A stretch of 64,000 nt of DNA, from assembly GCA_046330455.1 (NCBI GenBank), contig JAXLSU010000001.1, positions 186,001 through 250,000 on the forward strand. The letters run 5' to 3'. Of the stretch, positions 1 to 7,545 are shown piece after piece. Positions within the stretch are counted from its first letter, which is position 1; each line of letters starts with the position of its first letter. The notes beneath the pieces are model-generated. The model did no database searches. It saw nothing but the letters and a program-made list of their open reading frames with translations, and was not told the origin of the DNA. Source of the DNA: CAVQXR01 sp046330455. Its GTDB lineage: Bacteria > Actinomycetota > Thermoleophilia > Gaiellales > Gaiellaceae. The position numbers and the translations under genes are program-made.

Positions 1-777
1 GCCCTCACGTAGCTCGGCGACGAGGCCGGGGAGGGCGTGCACGCCCGGCGTCCCGTCGTCTTCGTCGGCCCGGACCGCGCCGACGATCCGGCGTAGATCG
101 GTGAGCGACGAACGGCCGGTCTCGCGGATCGCCGAGACCGCACCGTGCGCCCGCGCCGGGTCCCGCTCGATGAGCACGTCGGCGGCGTCGGCCTGGACGA
201 CGATCGCGCTGAGGGCATGGGCGAGCGAGTCGTGGAGGTCTCGCGCGATCCGCTCGCGCTCGTCGCGCACCGCCGCGGCGGCGACCGCCCGGCGCGCGAA
301 GACCCGGTCGCCGAGCAACGTCGCCACTGCCACGAGCAGGAAGCCGCCGAAGAACCAGCCCGAGTCGACCTTTCCGCCCCCGACGCTCGGCGCGCCGAGC
401 GCAGCGGCGGTGCCGGCGGCGACCACGGAGAACGCGATCCGCGGGCCGCACGCGGCGGCCAGCGTGTAGGCGGCGAGCCCGAGTGCGAGCCATGCGGCCG
501 TCACCTCGAGCCCGAGCGCGCCGCTCGTCGCGATCGCCCCAGCGATCGCCACGAACGTCACGAGCGGCCGGGCCCGCCGCAGGGCGATCGGCAGTGTCCC
601 GGCGAGGCCGAGCGCGATCCGCACCGCCTCCGGCCGGCTGGTCGGCGTCTCCGGGGGTAGGACGGCGAGGACCGCGAGTCCGAGCGCGATGAGCGGGTCG
701 CGGTGGCGCCAGGCGAGGTCGGCGAGCCGCACGGTGCGCACGCTACTACGCTGGCCGCCCGCCGCCGGGGCGGGCAT
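1..777 (-). CDS. NarL-family sensor histidine kinase (C-terminus beyond window edge)
   Basis: Only the first 259 codons are visible; the gene runs off the left edge. The N-terminal 160 residues hold about four or five hydrophobic membrane segments. These are followed by a HisKA_3 dimerisation helix with the motif ERIARDLHDSLAHALS, whose phospho-acceptor is about His182. This is the DesK/LiaS/NarX class that phosphorylates LuxR-type response regulators; the HATPase domain and the regulator should lie to the left. The ATG at 777 is 2 nt past the stop of the upstream membrane gene, so the two are probably one operon. The signal sensed cannot be read from the sequence. Confidence 0.9.
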   Translation of the reverse strand, partial: MPAPAAGGQRSSVRTVRLADLAWRHRDPLIALGLAVLAVLPPETPTSRPEAVRIALGLAGTLPIALRRARPLVTFVAIAGAIATSGALGLEVTAAWLALGLAAYTLAAACGPRIAFSVVAAGTAAALGAPSVGGGKVDSGWFFGGFLLVAVATLLGDRVFARRAVAAAAVRDERERIARDLHDSLAHALSAIVVQADAADVLIERDPARAHGAVSAIRETGRSSLTDLRRIVGAVRADEDDGTPGVHALPGLVAELREG

Positions 778-779
778 GC

Positions 780-1712
780 TCACGGACCGAGCCGGCGGAC
801 GCGACGGGCGCTCCAGGCGAGCGCGACGACGCCGCCCGGCGTGAGCAGGAGGAAGGCGGCGTAGACGGGCAGCTCGCCGGCGAAGGGCTCGAACGCCGCG
901 AAGGTCGCGACCGCCATCGCCGGGAGCGCGAGGAGGGCGCCGAGCGAGCTTCCGCGTAGGCGCGGTGCCGACGGTCGGGGCGCCGGCGCCGCTAGCGGTG
1001 CTCGGCGCAGGAGCAGGAGCGGCGCTGCGATCAGCACGAGGACGAGCCGGACGGAGAGCGGCGAGGTCGGGGCGACGCCGAGCCCGTACCAGCCGGCGAG
1101 CGCGAGGCCGGCGAGGGCGACGGGCACGCGGCCGGGACGCTCCGGGAGGGAGCGTCCGAGGCGGTCGCAGAGCGCGTAGGCCAGCCCGAGGAGCGCGGCG
1201 AGCGCCGTCGCGTAGACGGCGAACGCGCCGAGCGTCGGCACCCCGTCCCCGTCCGGCTCGTGCACGTAGCCGGCCGCCCAGAGCCCGAATCCGGCCCCGA
1301 CGGCGGCGCTCGCCGCGATGGCACGAACGAGGCTCCCGCGCAGGGCAGCGGGCAGGGCGACCCAGCCGACGCAGACCGTCAGGGGCGCGTGCCAGGCGAG
1401 GCCTGTCCACGAGATCTGCTGTGGGGCCGTGACGAGCACGGTGCCCGCGAGCGCGCCCTCCGCGAGCCAGCCGAAGAGCGCGCCGACCACGAACCAGCCC
1501 GCCCAGGTGCCGACGGCGAAGCGCCGGGCGGCGGCCAGAGCGAGGTAGGAGACGACGCTGTAGGCGAGCCAGGTCAGGGCGACGCCGCCGAGGCCCTCGT
1601 CGTCGCGCCAGCTGGCCCAGAAGACGCCCTCGGAGAAGACCCAGGAGACGGCCCCGAGCGAGAGGGCGTGAGCGAGCCCGGGAAGCGTGCCGCGAAGGCG
1701 GGGGAAGGACAT
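780..1712 (-). CDS. polytopic membrane protein, unknown function
   Basis: About 310 residues with roughly eight to ten hydrophobic segments rich in Ala, Leu, Val and Trp, and an Arg-rich C-terminus. I do not recognise the family. The frame stays open upstream to 2069, but that extension is Arg/Pro-rich and runs into an IS256 remnant, so I place the start at the ATG at 1712 (MSFPRLRG); the ATG at 1751 is also possible. The stop is 2 nt before the histidine kinase start, so it may be the membrane partner of that sensor, as in bacitracin/LiaF-like modules, but no LiaF motif is visible. Confidence 0.65.
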   Translation of the reverse strand: MSFPRLRGTLPGLAHALSLGAVSWVFSEGVFWASWRDDEGLGGVALTWLAYSVVSYLALAAARRFAVGTWAGWFVVGALFGWLAEGALAGTVLVTAPQQISWTGLAWHAPLTVCVGWVALPAALRGSLVRAIAASAAVGAGFGLWAAGYVHEPDGDGVPTLGAFAVYATALAALLGLAYALCDRLGRSLPERPGRVPVALAGLALAGWYGLGVAPTSPLSVRLVLVLIAAPLLLLRRAPLAAPAPRPSAPRLRGSSLGALLALPAMAVATFAAFEPFAGELPVYAAFLLLTPGGVVALAWSARRVRRLGP

Positions 1713-1799
1713 CGCTCCGACGCTACCCGCGGCCGGGCCGACGGACGTCATGCTGGAGGACGATCCGCGTCGGTCTGGCGGGGGACGGGGTTGCCAACC

Positions 1800-2088
1800 G
1801 GCCAAGGCGCGGCGGGTCTGTCCGTTTTCTTGGTGCAGGTGTGGTCTGAGTTGAGCGGGTGCCGCGGCTTCCGGCCCGGAGGGCCGGGAACGGCTCGGAA
1901 AGGAGACCAGACCATGTCCGAGCACCACCCGGAGGCGACGATGCCAGTCGGCGCCTCCGAGCTTGATCTTGGGGATCTGCCGGACGAGCTGATCGACGAA
2001 TTGCTCGCCGGGGCCTGCACGCCGGAGGAGATCGCCGGCCCCGAGGGGCTCTTGCAGCGGCTGACACACGGTCTCTGCGTGCGGAGGA
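1800..2088 (+). pseudogene. IS256-family transposase, 5' remnant
   Basis: The ATG at 1914 opens a frame with Asp/Glu-rich N-terminal residues (DLGDLPDELIDELLAG, then a TPEEIAGP-like segment and LLQRLT) typical of the start of IS256/Mutator-type transposases. After about 58 residues, near 2085, the similarity ends where the family normally continues toward its GYE-type region, so the catalytic DDE domain is gone. The 110 bp upstream with a good AGGAGA site is probably the left IS end. It abuts a second gene fragment, so this is the scar of an old insertion plus deletion. Confidence 0.7.
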
Positions 2089-2131
2089 CTCTCGGCCTGG
2101 TCGCTGCCGCTCGGTCTCGCCGCGATCTCGG

Positions 2132-2377
2132 ACCGCCGAGACAGCCGCGTTCGTCGCGGTACCCGGCACGTTCTGGAGGGACTGGCGCCGCATCGGACTC
2201 GCGTTCCTTCTCCCGCTCTACGGCACCCTCCAGGTATTCGCGATCGGCGACCCCGGTGAGACGGACGGCTGGGTCAGCGGCCTGCACCTTGTGCTCGCGC
2301 TCATCGTCCTGCTGCAGGCGATGATCCTCGGCGGAGCGATACAGGTGTGCCTGTCGGCGCGCGAACCGCTCACGTGA
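2132..2377 (+). pseudogene. C-terminal remnant of a DUF6220-like small membrane protein
   Basis: The frame ending at TGA 2375-2377 aligns without gaps to the C-terminal half of the protein at 7067-7561. Shared positions include T-x-E at the junction, FWxxWRR, a Q-VF-IGD segment, GW-x-G-xH and LAL. Everything upstream of about 2132 is replaced by the IS256 fragment, so this copy has lost its start and first membrane segments. It is evidence of a former paralogue disrupted by a mobile element. The family name is a tentative recall; the paralogy is seen directly. Confidence 0.6.
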
Positions 2378-2425
2378 GCGTGCCCACGGACGCATCCGTG
2401 ATCGCGCGGCTCTCGCGTGGGTCGC

Positions 2426-2839
2426 TCAGGTGGGGAGCAGGATGATGGTTCCTTCCCGGGCGACAGCGCCGAAGTGGCGGTGATCGAGGGTGAGGACGCT
2501 GCCGCCGTGACGTTCGGCGCAGGCGATCACGGATGCGTCGGCGAGACAGAGCGGGAGGTCGGCGTAGCGGCGGACGAGCTCGCGGATTCGGGCGAGGTCG
2601 TCCTCGCCGGGCTCGAGGACGAAGGCGCGTTCCTGGAGGTCGGCGAGGAAGGCGTCGAGGACGTCGAGCCCGAGGCGCTGCTCGATCAGGTAGCCGATCT
2701 CGGCGAGGATGCCCGCGGGAACCAGATAGGGGCCGCGGTCGGCAAGAAGCGTCTGGCTGATCGGCTGGTGATCGGGGTCGCGCCGGTTGAGCAGCGCGAA
2801 CAGCGCGGAGGTGTCGAGCGTGACTATCGCTCGCCCCAA
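2426..2839 (-). CDS. vapC: VapC-type PIN-domain ribonuclease toxin
   Basis: A 137-residue PIN domain, the usual VapC length. The conserved acidic residues of the metal site are present: Asp9 in TLDTSALFALL, Glu47 in AEIGYL, Asp101 in LADASVIA and Asp119 in LTLDHRHF. Family members are Mg-dependent endoribonucleases that cleave tRNA or rRNA and are neutralised by the partner antitoxin. The ATG at 2839 overlaps the end of the upstream ribbon-helix-helix antitoxin by 16 nt, so the two are translationally coupled. The gene sits inside a debris field of broken mobile elements, as is usual for acquired toxin-antitoxin pairs. Confidence 0.88.
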   Translation of the reverse strand: MGRAIVTLDTSALFALLNRRDPDHQPISQTLLADRGPYLVPAGILAEIGYLIEQRLGLDVLDAFLADLQERAFVLEPGEDDLARIRELVRRYADLPLCLADASVIACAERHGGSVLTLDHRHFGAVAREGTIILLPT

Positions 2840-3066
2840 CGGCGATTGAGCCAGGCTTCGCTCTCGCGCGCGGAGAGGTCCGCATCCTCGCCCAGGCCGA
2901 GTGAGCGCGGTTTCGGCGACGCCATACCTTCGAGGTAGCGGCGCAGCGCCTCGCGCACGAGCTCGGCCTGCGGTCGGCCGCTCCGTCTCGCCTGCTCTTG
3001 CAAGGCCCGCTGCAGGTCGGTCGGGAGGTAGAGGGTTGTCTTCTCCACACCGTTACCATACCACAT
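2824..3066 (-). CDS. vapB: ribbon-helix-helix (CopG-type) antitoxin of VapBC pair
   Basis: About 75-80 residues. The N-terminal beta strand (KTTLYLPTDLQRAL) followed by two helices ending in REALRRYLEG is the ribbon-helix-helix DNA-binding fold; the acidic/Trp-rich C-terminus (ARESEAWLNRRWGER) would wrap the toxin. Two starts are possible: ATG 3066 or GTG 3048, the latter matching the family's usual beginning just before the strand. An AT-rich palindrome lies at the start region and probably serves as the autoregulatory operator. It precedes and overlaps the PIN toxin gene. Confidence 0.82.
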   Translation of the reverse strand: MWYGNGVEKTTLYLPTDLQRALQEQARRSGRPQAELVREALRRYLEGMASPKPRSLGLGEDADLSARESEAWLNRRWGER

Positions 3067-3078
3067 ACCATATATGGC
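3052..3078 (-). promoter_or_regulatory. AT-rich palindromic operator/promoter of vapBC pair 1
   Basis: The stretch contains the perfect 10-bp palindrome CCATATATGG (3068-3077) next to repeated TACCATA words, and is the most AT-rich spot for several hundred bases in this GC-rich DNA. Its position at the antitoxin start fits autoregulation by the ribbon-helix-helix protein. Confidence 0.5.
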
Positions 3079-3149
3079 ATTGAGAGTGTCGAACAGTCCA
3101 GCTGGCCAGGCCGCCGCGTATCGATCCGGGCTCCGCTCGCCGTTCCGCA

Positions 3150-3292
3150 CGTATCAGAGATAGCGAGGCTGCGGTCGAGCACGGCGGCGTAGTCGTGCCA
3201 GTCGGCCTCAGTCGGGCGGCGACGAAGCCAGGCCTTGATGCCGCGCACGACGAGGTCGAGCTCGTGCTGGGAGATGATCCACCCTGGGTTCG
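3150..3292 (-). pseudogene. unidentified gene fragment between vapBC and IS3 remnant
   Basis: One minus-strand frame reads as ordinary, non-repetitive protein (WIISQHELDLVV, then GIKAWLRRRPTEADWHDY) but has no proper start and decays before 3150. It ends abruptly at the IS3 fragment boundary near 3300, so it may be the surviving piece of a gene interrupted by that element. I do not recognise it. Confidence 0.3.
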
Positions 3293-3304
3293 TTGGAGGC
3301 TCTG

Positions 3305-3722
3305 TTAGGTGGCGGCCACCATTGGTCTGTTGTCTGTCCTGTTATTCAATTGTTCGTACTCGGCGGGCGGCAAGTCATCGAGTGCTTCGTGGAGTCTCTG
3401 ATCGTTGTAGAAGCCGATCCATCCTCGTGTCTCGTGTTCGGCGTGTTCGAAGCTGGGGAAGCGGCGCCCGTCGACGAGCTCGCTCTTGAAGGTCGCGACC
3501 CAGGCTTCGGCCATCGCGTTGTCGTAGGCGTCTCCCTTGGAGCCGACCGAGGGTGCGATCTTCAGCTCCTCGCGCCGGTCGGCGTAGCTGAGGCTCAGAT
3601 ACCGACTGCCCCGATCGCTGTGGGCCATCAGGCCGGCGTCGGGGCGACGGAGGCCGTTCGCCATCTCGAGCGCGTCGAGCACGAGCTCGGCGCGCATGTG
3701 GGTGGCGAGCTGCCAGCTGACC
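3305..3722 (-). pseudogene. IS3-family transposase OrfB, C-terminal fragment
   Basis: The integrase core C-terminus is clear: HSDRGSRYLS carries the second catalytic Asp, and GDAYDNAMAEAWVATFKSEL carries the catalytic Glu region, followed by GWIGFYNDQRLHEALDDLPP and a TAA stop at 3305-3307. The frame loses similarity upstream of about 3722, so the first third of OrfB with the first Asp and all of OrfA are missing. The element cannot transpose. The longer open frame to 4096 is not coding. Confidence 0.85.
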
Positions 3723-3743
3723 GAGCCGGGGTCTGACCGAGCC

Positions 3744-3866
3744 GGGGTCAGACCTTGCGCTACAAACGCGGATTTCCAGGGGTTCCCCTCAACACGCGTA
3801 GGCTCTTCAAGCCGCGACACGCCGAGACAGGCGTAGGTACGTGTTGCGCTGCAAGGTCTGACCCCG
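3744..3866. repeat. 123-bp element bounded by perfect 15-bp inverted repeats
   Basis: GGGGTCAGACCTTGC at 3744-3758 and its exact reverse complement at 3852-3866 enclose about 93 bp with no credible gene. A partial direct copy of the GGGTCTGACC word lies just left at 3728-3739. It sits exactly between the truncated IS3 fragment and the truncated sulfatase fragment, so it may be a small non-autonomous element or a recombination scar. Confidence 0.5.
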
Positions 3867-3867
3867 A

Positions 3868-4144
3868 TGCCCGGAAAGGGGCAACCGTCTCGCTCTACGT
3901 CGATGGCGCGAAGGCCGGAGAGGGGAGAGTCGAAGGCACCGTGCCGATGGTCTTCTCGGCCGACGAGACCTGCGACGTCGGCTCCGACACCGCCTCGCCG
4001 GTCAGCGACGACTACACCCCTGCGGGCAGCCGCTTCACCGGCACGATCCAGTGGGTGCAGATCGACATCGCCGAGGACGCCGAGGACCTCGACCACCTGA
4101 TCTCACCGGAGGAGCGCCTCAAGATCGCGATGGCGCGGCAGTAA
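3868..4144 (+). pseudogene. C-terminal fragment of an arylsulfatase-like protein
   Basis: The frame ending at TAA 4142-4144 carries the beta-sandwich tail typical of large arylsulfatases: SLYVDGAKAGEGRVEGTVP, then a FSADET-x-DVG-x-DT segment and SPVSDDYTP, FTGTIQWVQID, and a terminal RLKIAMARQ. The catalytic domain with the formylglycine motif is absent; the upstream boundary coincides with the 15-bp inverted-repeat element. This is a remnant and not a functional sulfatase. Confidence 0.65.
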
Positions 4145-4214
4145 CGGACGGAGGGTCGTTTCACGCGGGGCCGCCTGGCCGGGCTCATCCTGCCCGGGAT
4201 GGGCGGCGGCGTCC

Positions 4215-4304
4215 GAGTTCAGCCCCACGACGCTCCTCGCCGAGACGATCCCTGTGGTGATGAAGAATCTGCAGGTGGCCGGGGTCGCCATGGGACACCC
4301 GTAA
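4215..4304 (+). pseudogene. short C-terminal gene remnant
   Basis: A 29-codon frame ending in TAA reads EFSPTTLLAETIPVVMKN and onward with normal composition, but has no start. The 4145-4382 interval otherwise shows nothing coding. It is probably another piece of the disrupted region; family not recognised. Confidence 0.25.
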
Positions 4305-4382
4305 CGAACCGCTGCCTCGTCTACGCGATCGATCGCGTGCCCGCGCGGAGCCGATGAGTCTCAGGCCTCGGCCAGGGCGAGC

Positions 4383-4796
4383 TCAGTCGGCGGAGCCGGC
4401 CGGGACCACCCATTCGCAGGGTTGGCCGGTGACGGCGGCGATGCGGTCGAAGTCGGCGTCGTAATGCAGCACGCTGAGGTCTCGCGCTTCGGCGGCGGCT
4501 GCGATCAGGAGGTCTGGCACCTTGCGTCCACGCTGGTGCCGGGTAGCGAGCAGCCGCTGCACTTGCCGTGCTCGGCGGACATGATCGCCGGTCGTCTCGA
4601 TCAGCTCGAACACCTGGAGGGCGTCGATGAGGCGATCCCACTCCGCTTCGTTGCGAGCCGAGTAGCCGATCTCGAGGTCGCTGATCCCAGCTCGCGCGAG
4701 CTCGCCACGGCCGGCTCTCGGCTCGATAGCAGCCCGGATCGACGGATCACCGAGGCGCGTGAGCACGCTCGTGTCGATCAGATACGTCAGCGCCAC
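4383..4796 (-). CDS. vapC: VapC-type PIN-domain ribonuclease toxin (second pair)
   Basis: A 137-residue PIN protein with the acidic quartet Asp8 (LIDTSVLTRL), Glu42 (DLEIGYSA), Asp95 (VPDLLIAAAA) and Asp113 (HYDADFD). The VPDLLIAAAAE and HYDADFDRIA segments are characteristic of actinobacterial VapC RNases. The start overlaps the antitoxin by 10 nt. It is not a recent duplicate of the first pair, because sequence identity outside the catalytic motifs is low and the antitoxins belong to different families. Confidence 0.9.
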   Translation of the reverse strand: MALTYLIDTSVLTRLGDPSIRAAIEPRAGRGELARAGISDLEIGYSARNEAEWDRLIDALQVFELIETTGDHVRRARQVQRLLATRHQRGRKVPDLLIAAAAEARDLSVLHYDADFDRIAAVTGQPCEWVVPAGSAD

Positions 4797-4981
4797 GCTT
4801 CCTCGCGACCGGTCAGCTTGGCGCGAGCGAGTCGGTCGAGCGACCGCTTCACCCGTGCACGCTCGTCACCTCCTGCCTGGCGCAAGGCCCGATTGACGGT
4901 CTCCTTGATCGTCTGGGTGCCAAGCTCGGCGCGAGCGGCGCGCAGAGCATCCTCGTCGATGTCGATCAGGTGCTTCGCCAT
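4787..4981 (-). CDS. vapB: VapB-type antitoxin (second pair)
   Basis: A 64-residue protein opening with AKHLIDIDEDALRAARAEL and TIKETVNRALR, the signature of the short actinobacterial VapB antitoxins with an N-terminal ribbon-helix-helix DNA-binding part. The basic C-terminus (RAKLTGREEAWR) is the toxin-binding tail. It precedes and overlaps vapC, the standard order. Imperfect TATATATC/TATATCC repeats at 4986-5011, just upstream of the ATG, are a probable autoregulatory operator. Confidence 0.9.
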   Translation of the reverse strand: MAKHLIDIDEDALRAARAELGTQTIKETVNRALRQAGGDERARVKRSLDRLARAKLTGREEAWR

Positions 4982-4983
4982 CT

Positions 4984-5018
4984 GCGCAGTATATATCAAC
5001 GATCTGCGGTATATCCAT
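4984..5018 (-). promoter_or_regulatory. AT-rich operator/promoter of vapBC pair 2
   Basis: Two TATAT-containing half-sites (around 4991-4998 and 5006-5012) flank a GATCTGCG core immediately upstream of the antitoxin ATG. AT-rich repeated half-sites in this position are typical of VapB autoregulation; the exact operator boundaries are inferred. Confidence 0.4.
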
Positions 5019-5063
5019 AACGCGACGACGCTGCGAGGCGGCCTGGAGCCTGCAGCCAGGACG

Positions 5064-5480
5064 CTAGCTCGGCGAGGCGCCGAGGATCCGGCCGGCGAGG
5101 ACGCTCTGGTGCCAGCTGACGAGCACCCACTGCCCGTCTCTGTGGGCCCAGGTGGTCGTGAAGCCCATGAACCGCTGCCGGAAGCCGGCGTCGCGCGGCT
5201 TGCCGCGGAACGTCGAGAACCCGCTGACATGCCCGGTCGTGCCCCAGACCTTCGCGGCCGTCTCGCGGGGTACCCACTGGAACGATTCCCAGACGTCGCT
5301 GTGGAACGCGATGTGGTCGACGAACTCCACCTTGGTCATGCGCCAGGGGTAGTCCTCGTCGAGGATCTCGGAGTCCTCGGCGAAGAAGGAGTAGAACGTG
5401 TCGAGGTCGAGTGCGTTGAGTGCCGCCGCCCAATCCCCAAAGGCGCGCTCCAGGCCGGCGGGCGTGGCGTCATGCTGCAC
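5064..5480 (-). CDS. SnoaL/NTF2-like (DUF4440-type) small protein
   Basis: 138 residues with the alpha+beta barrel pattern of the NTF2-like superfamily: an N-terminal helix (LERAFGDWAAALNALDLD), FYSFFAEDSEILDEDYPW, and C-terminal strands with FMGFTTTWAHRDGQW and WHQSVLAGRILG. Such proteins serve as small isomerases, hydrolases or ligand-binding domains; the substrate cannot be deduced. A purine-rich ribosome-binding site (GAGGAGACC) precedes the ATG at 5480. The 261 bp between it and the TetR gene hold no gene I can support, although one minus-strand frame around 5590-5700 looks protein-like. Confidence 0.75.
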   Translation of the reverse strand: MQHDATPAGLERAFGDWAAALNALDLDTFYSFFAEDSEILDEDYPWRMTKVEFVDHIAFHSDVWESFQWVPRETAAKVWGTTGHVSGFSTFRGKPRDAGFRQRFMGFTTTWAHRDGQWVLVSWHQSVLAGRILGASPS

Positions 5481-5741
5481 GGAGGTCTCCTCGTCTCCCG
5501 CGCGCGGCCCGCGAAGCCGCGGCGATTCGTGCGGGAGAGCCTAACACGTGCGTCGCCGCTGCCGCGGACCACTCCGTAGGTGCGTGAGTGGCCTCGGGAG
5601 GACCCGCACCGGGGGGCTCGGCGTTGGCGAGATCGGGGAACGCGTACTTGCCGATGACCTGCAAGGCGAGGTTCCCGCGACCTGGGCCGAGCGTCTGCAT
5701 TCGGCAGAAGCTCTGGGCCGACGACGGTCCGTCTTCCGATT

Positions 5742-6374
5742 TCAGTCGTCGCTGTCGAGGAGCAGGGTCGGGAGGATCGCGCAGAGCCAGTCGACGACCC
5801 GCTGCTGGTTCCACCCGCGCTCGGCCGTGAGCTGGAAGTAGACGGCGTCGCCGAAGATCGTGAAGAAGACGTCCGTGGCCGAGTCGATGTCGAGCCCGTC
5901 GGGCAGACGCCCTTTCCGCGCGAGCATCTCCACGATCCGCCTGTAGGCGGCGTAGCGCATCTCTTCGTGGTGCTCGTGTGTCCGGCGAACCTCCTCGTCG
6001 GCGAGCGCCGCGGCCCGGAGGACCTCGGAGATCGGAGTCGCCCGCGCGAACAGGGGCGCCGCTCCGCGGACGAAGATGCGTAACGCGGTGGCCGGGTCGG
6101 CCTCGGCCTCCATCGCCTTCCACCAATCGGTCTCCTCCGGGGGCGTCGGCTCGTCGCCGAGGACGGCCGCGTCGATGACCGCGCTGATGAGCTCGGGCTT
6201 CGTGTGGAACACGAAGTACACGGTCTGCACGGCGACGCCGGCGCGCTTCGCGATCGCCGTCATCGTCGCCCCGTGGAAGCCGGAGCGGAGGAACTCCTCG
6301 TGCGCAGCGTGGAGGATCTTTCGACGCGTTGCCTCCGCTTTCCGGCGCCGTGCTCCGGGCTTGACATCTGTCAT
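5742..6374 (-). CDS. TetR-family transcriptional repressor
   Basis: 210 residues from the ATG at 6374. Residues about 10-60 form the TetR helix-turn-helix: RRKILHAAHEEFLRSGFHGA, then MTAIAKRAGVAVQTVYFVF and a KPELISAV helix. The C-terminal ligand domain has an ADEEVRRTHEHHEEMR segment. The frame extends to a GTG at 6404, but that would lie in the palindromic operator, so I prefer 6374. It is divergent from the membrane-protein pair at 6448-7561 and shares with it a 74-bp intergenic region with two palindromes, so it probably represses both itself and those genes. Confidence 0.92.
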   Translation of the reverse strand: MTDVKPGARRRKAEATRRKILHAAHEEFLRSGFHGATMTAIAKRAGVAVQTVYFVFHTKPELISAVIDAAVLGDEPTPPEETDWWKAMEAEADPATALRIFVRGAAPLFARATPISEVLRAAALADEEVRRTHEHHEEMRYAAYRRIVEMLARKGRLPDGLDIDSATDVFFTIFGDAVYFQLTAERGWNQQRVVDWLCAILPTLLLDSDD

Positions 6375-6398
6375 CGCAGGCGGCAGGATACCGGCTTT

Positions 6399-6424
6399 AG
6401 ACACTAGTGTCTAACACTAGTGTT
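6399..6424. promoter_or_regulatory. twin palindromic TetR operators
   Basis: Two adjacent perfect palindromes share the ACACTAGTGT core: AGACACTAGTGTCT (6399-6412) and AACACTAGTGTT (6413-6424). They lie between the divergent TetR gene and the membrane-protein operon, 24 bp before the GTG start at 6448. Tandem sites on the same helix spacing would allow two dimers to bind side by side. Confidence 0.75.
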
Positions 6425-6447
6425 TATATCCAGCAAGGAGGCCTCGA

Positions 6448-7545
6448 GTGAGGACGCTGACCATCGAGCGAACCGGAGGCAACAGGGTCTCGACGCGAGT
6501 GCCGGGGCAGCTCTGCTTCTGGGCCGGGGTCCTCGGTGCCGCATCTGGCCTCTTTCTGGCCGTCGTGCCTCCGGCGGTCGACGACGACCGGTACAGCTAC
6601 CCGCTCACCGCTGCCGGCTTCGCGCTCATCCAGTGCTGGTTCGTCGTCCAGCACCTGGGGCTCGTGGCGGGGCTGGTCGGGCTCGGCCGCCCGGCGGCGG
6701 TGGGCGCTCGCCGCGGCGGCGTGTTCGCAGCGATCGTCGGCATGGGTCTCTTGACAGCAACCGAGCTGGCCGCGATCGGCGCCGCGCGCTCGACGTCTGC
6801 GGAGGCGGGAACCGGCCTGCTCGACGCCCTCTACGGCATCTCCTCCGTCGTGGTGGGAATCGGGTTGGTCGGGGCGGGGGTCGCGGTGCTCCGGGCGCAC
6901 ATCTGGCGAGGGTGGCGGCGATGGCTCCCGCTCGTGCTCGGCGTCTACGTCTTCGTGCCCATGTTTCCGGCGATGTTCGGTGGCTTCCTCGCAGCGCGCC
7001 TCGCGATCACCGGTTGGATGCTCCTCTTCACCCTGCTCGGTTGGGCACTGATGCGGAGGGTCGCGCATGAGCAGCTCGGAGGCCACCGGGGCGACACCAC
7101 ACGACCGCTCGGCTGTCGGGTGGCGTCGCGCGTTCGCGTGGATCTTCGCGCTCGGCTCGTTGACCGTCGTGCTCGGCGTCCTCTGGCAGGCGTTCACGAT
7201 CGTGGCCTACATCCGTGGCGCGGGGGATCAGGCGCGCGACCTGCACGTTCTGGGCTCGTATCTCGTGCACACGGTCGAGATCGTCGTCCTCCTTGCGGCG
7301 CTCGGAGCGTTCTGGGGCGAATGGCGGCGCGTCGTGATCGCATTCCTGTTCTGCGTGGTGGGGACGATCCAGGTGTTCGTGATCGGCGACACCGACAGGC
7401 AGGGAGGGTGGATCAACGGCTTCCACGGGCTCCTTGCGCTCGTGATGCTCCTCTGGGCGGCATGGTTCACGAGCCTCGGCGTCCGAGCGCTGCTTCAGGC
7501 GCGAGACGGGAGCGACGGGACTCGAACCCGCGACCTCCGGCGTGA
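6448..7545 (+). CDS. membrane protein under TetR control (reading frame lacks its own stop)
   Basis: GTG start with an excellent AAGGAG site 7 nt upstream. Residues 1-205 contain about six hydrophobic segments (for example FWAGVLGAASGLFLAVV and LVAGLVGLG) and end in WALMRRVAH. From 7067 onward the same DNA encodes the next gene in another frame, and this frame only stops at 7545; the last 160 residues are Arg-rich shadow sequence. The natural end was probably the ATGA overlap at 7067-7070, lost through a one-base change. Function unknown; the divergent TetR suggests an inducible membrane function. Confidence 0.6.
   Translation: MRTLTIERTGGNRVSTRVPGQLCFWAGVLGAASGLFLAVVPPAVDDDRYSYPLTAAGFALIQCWFVVQHLGLVAGLVGLGRPAAVGARRGGVFAAIVGMGLLTATELAAIGAARSTSAEAGTGLLDALYGISSVVVGIGLVGAGVAVLRAHIWRGWRRWLPLVLGVYVFVPMFPAMFGGFLAARLAITGWMLLFTLLGWALMRRVAHEQLGGHRGDTTRPLGCRVASRVRVDLRARLVDRRARRPLAGVHDRGLHPWRGGSGARPARSGLVSRAHGRDRRPPCGARSVLGRMAARRDRIPVLRGGDDPGVRDRRHRQAGRVDQRLPRAPCARDAPLGGMVHEPRRPSAASGARRERRDSNPRPPA

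Noticed and set aside
5..493. Arg-rich 162-codon frame on the minus strand
   Set aside because: It is out of frame with the histidine kinase, whose motif ERIARDLHDSLAHAL lies in the true frame; composition is that of a shadow frame in GC-rich DNA.
4051..4291. Short frames on both strands between the sulfatase tail and vapC
   Set aside because: No ribosome sites, skewed Arg/Pro composition and mutual overlap; only the 29-codon fragment at 4215-4304 has normal protein composition.
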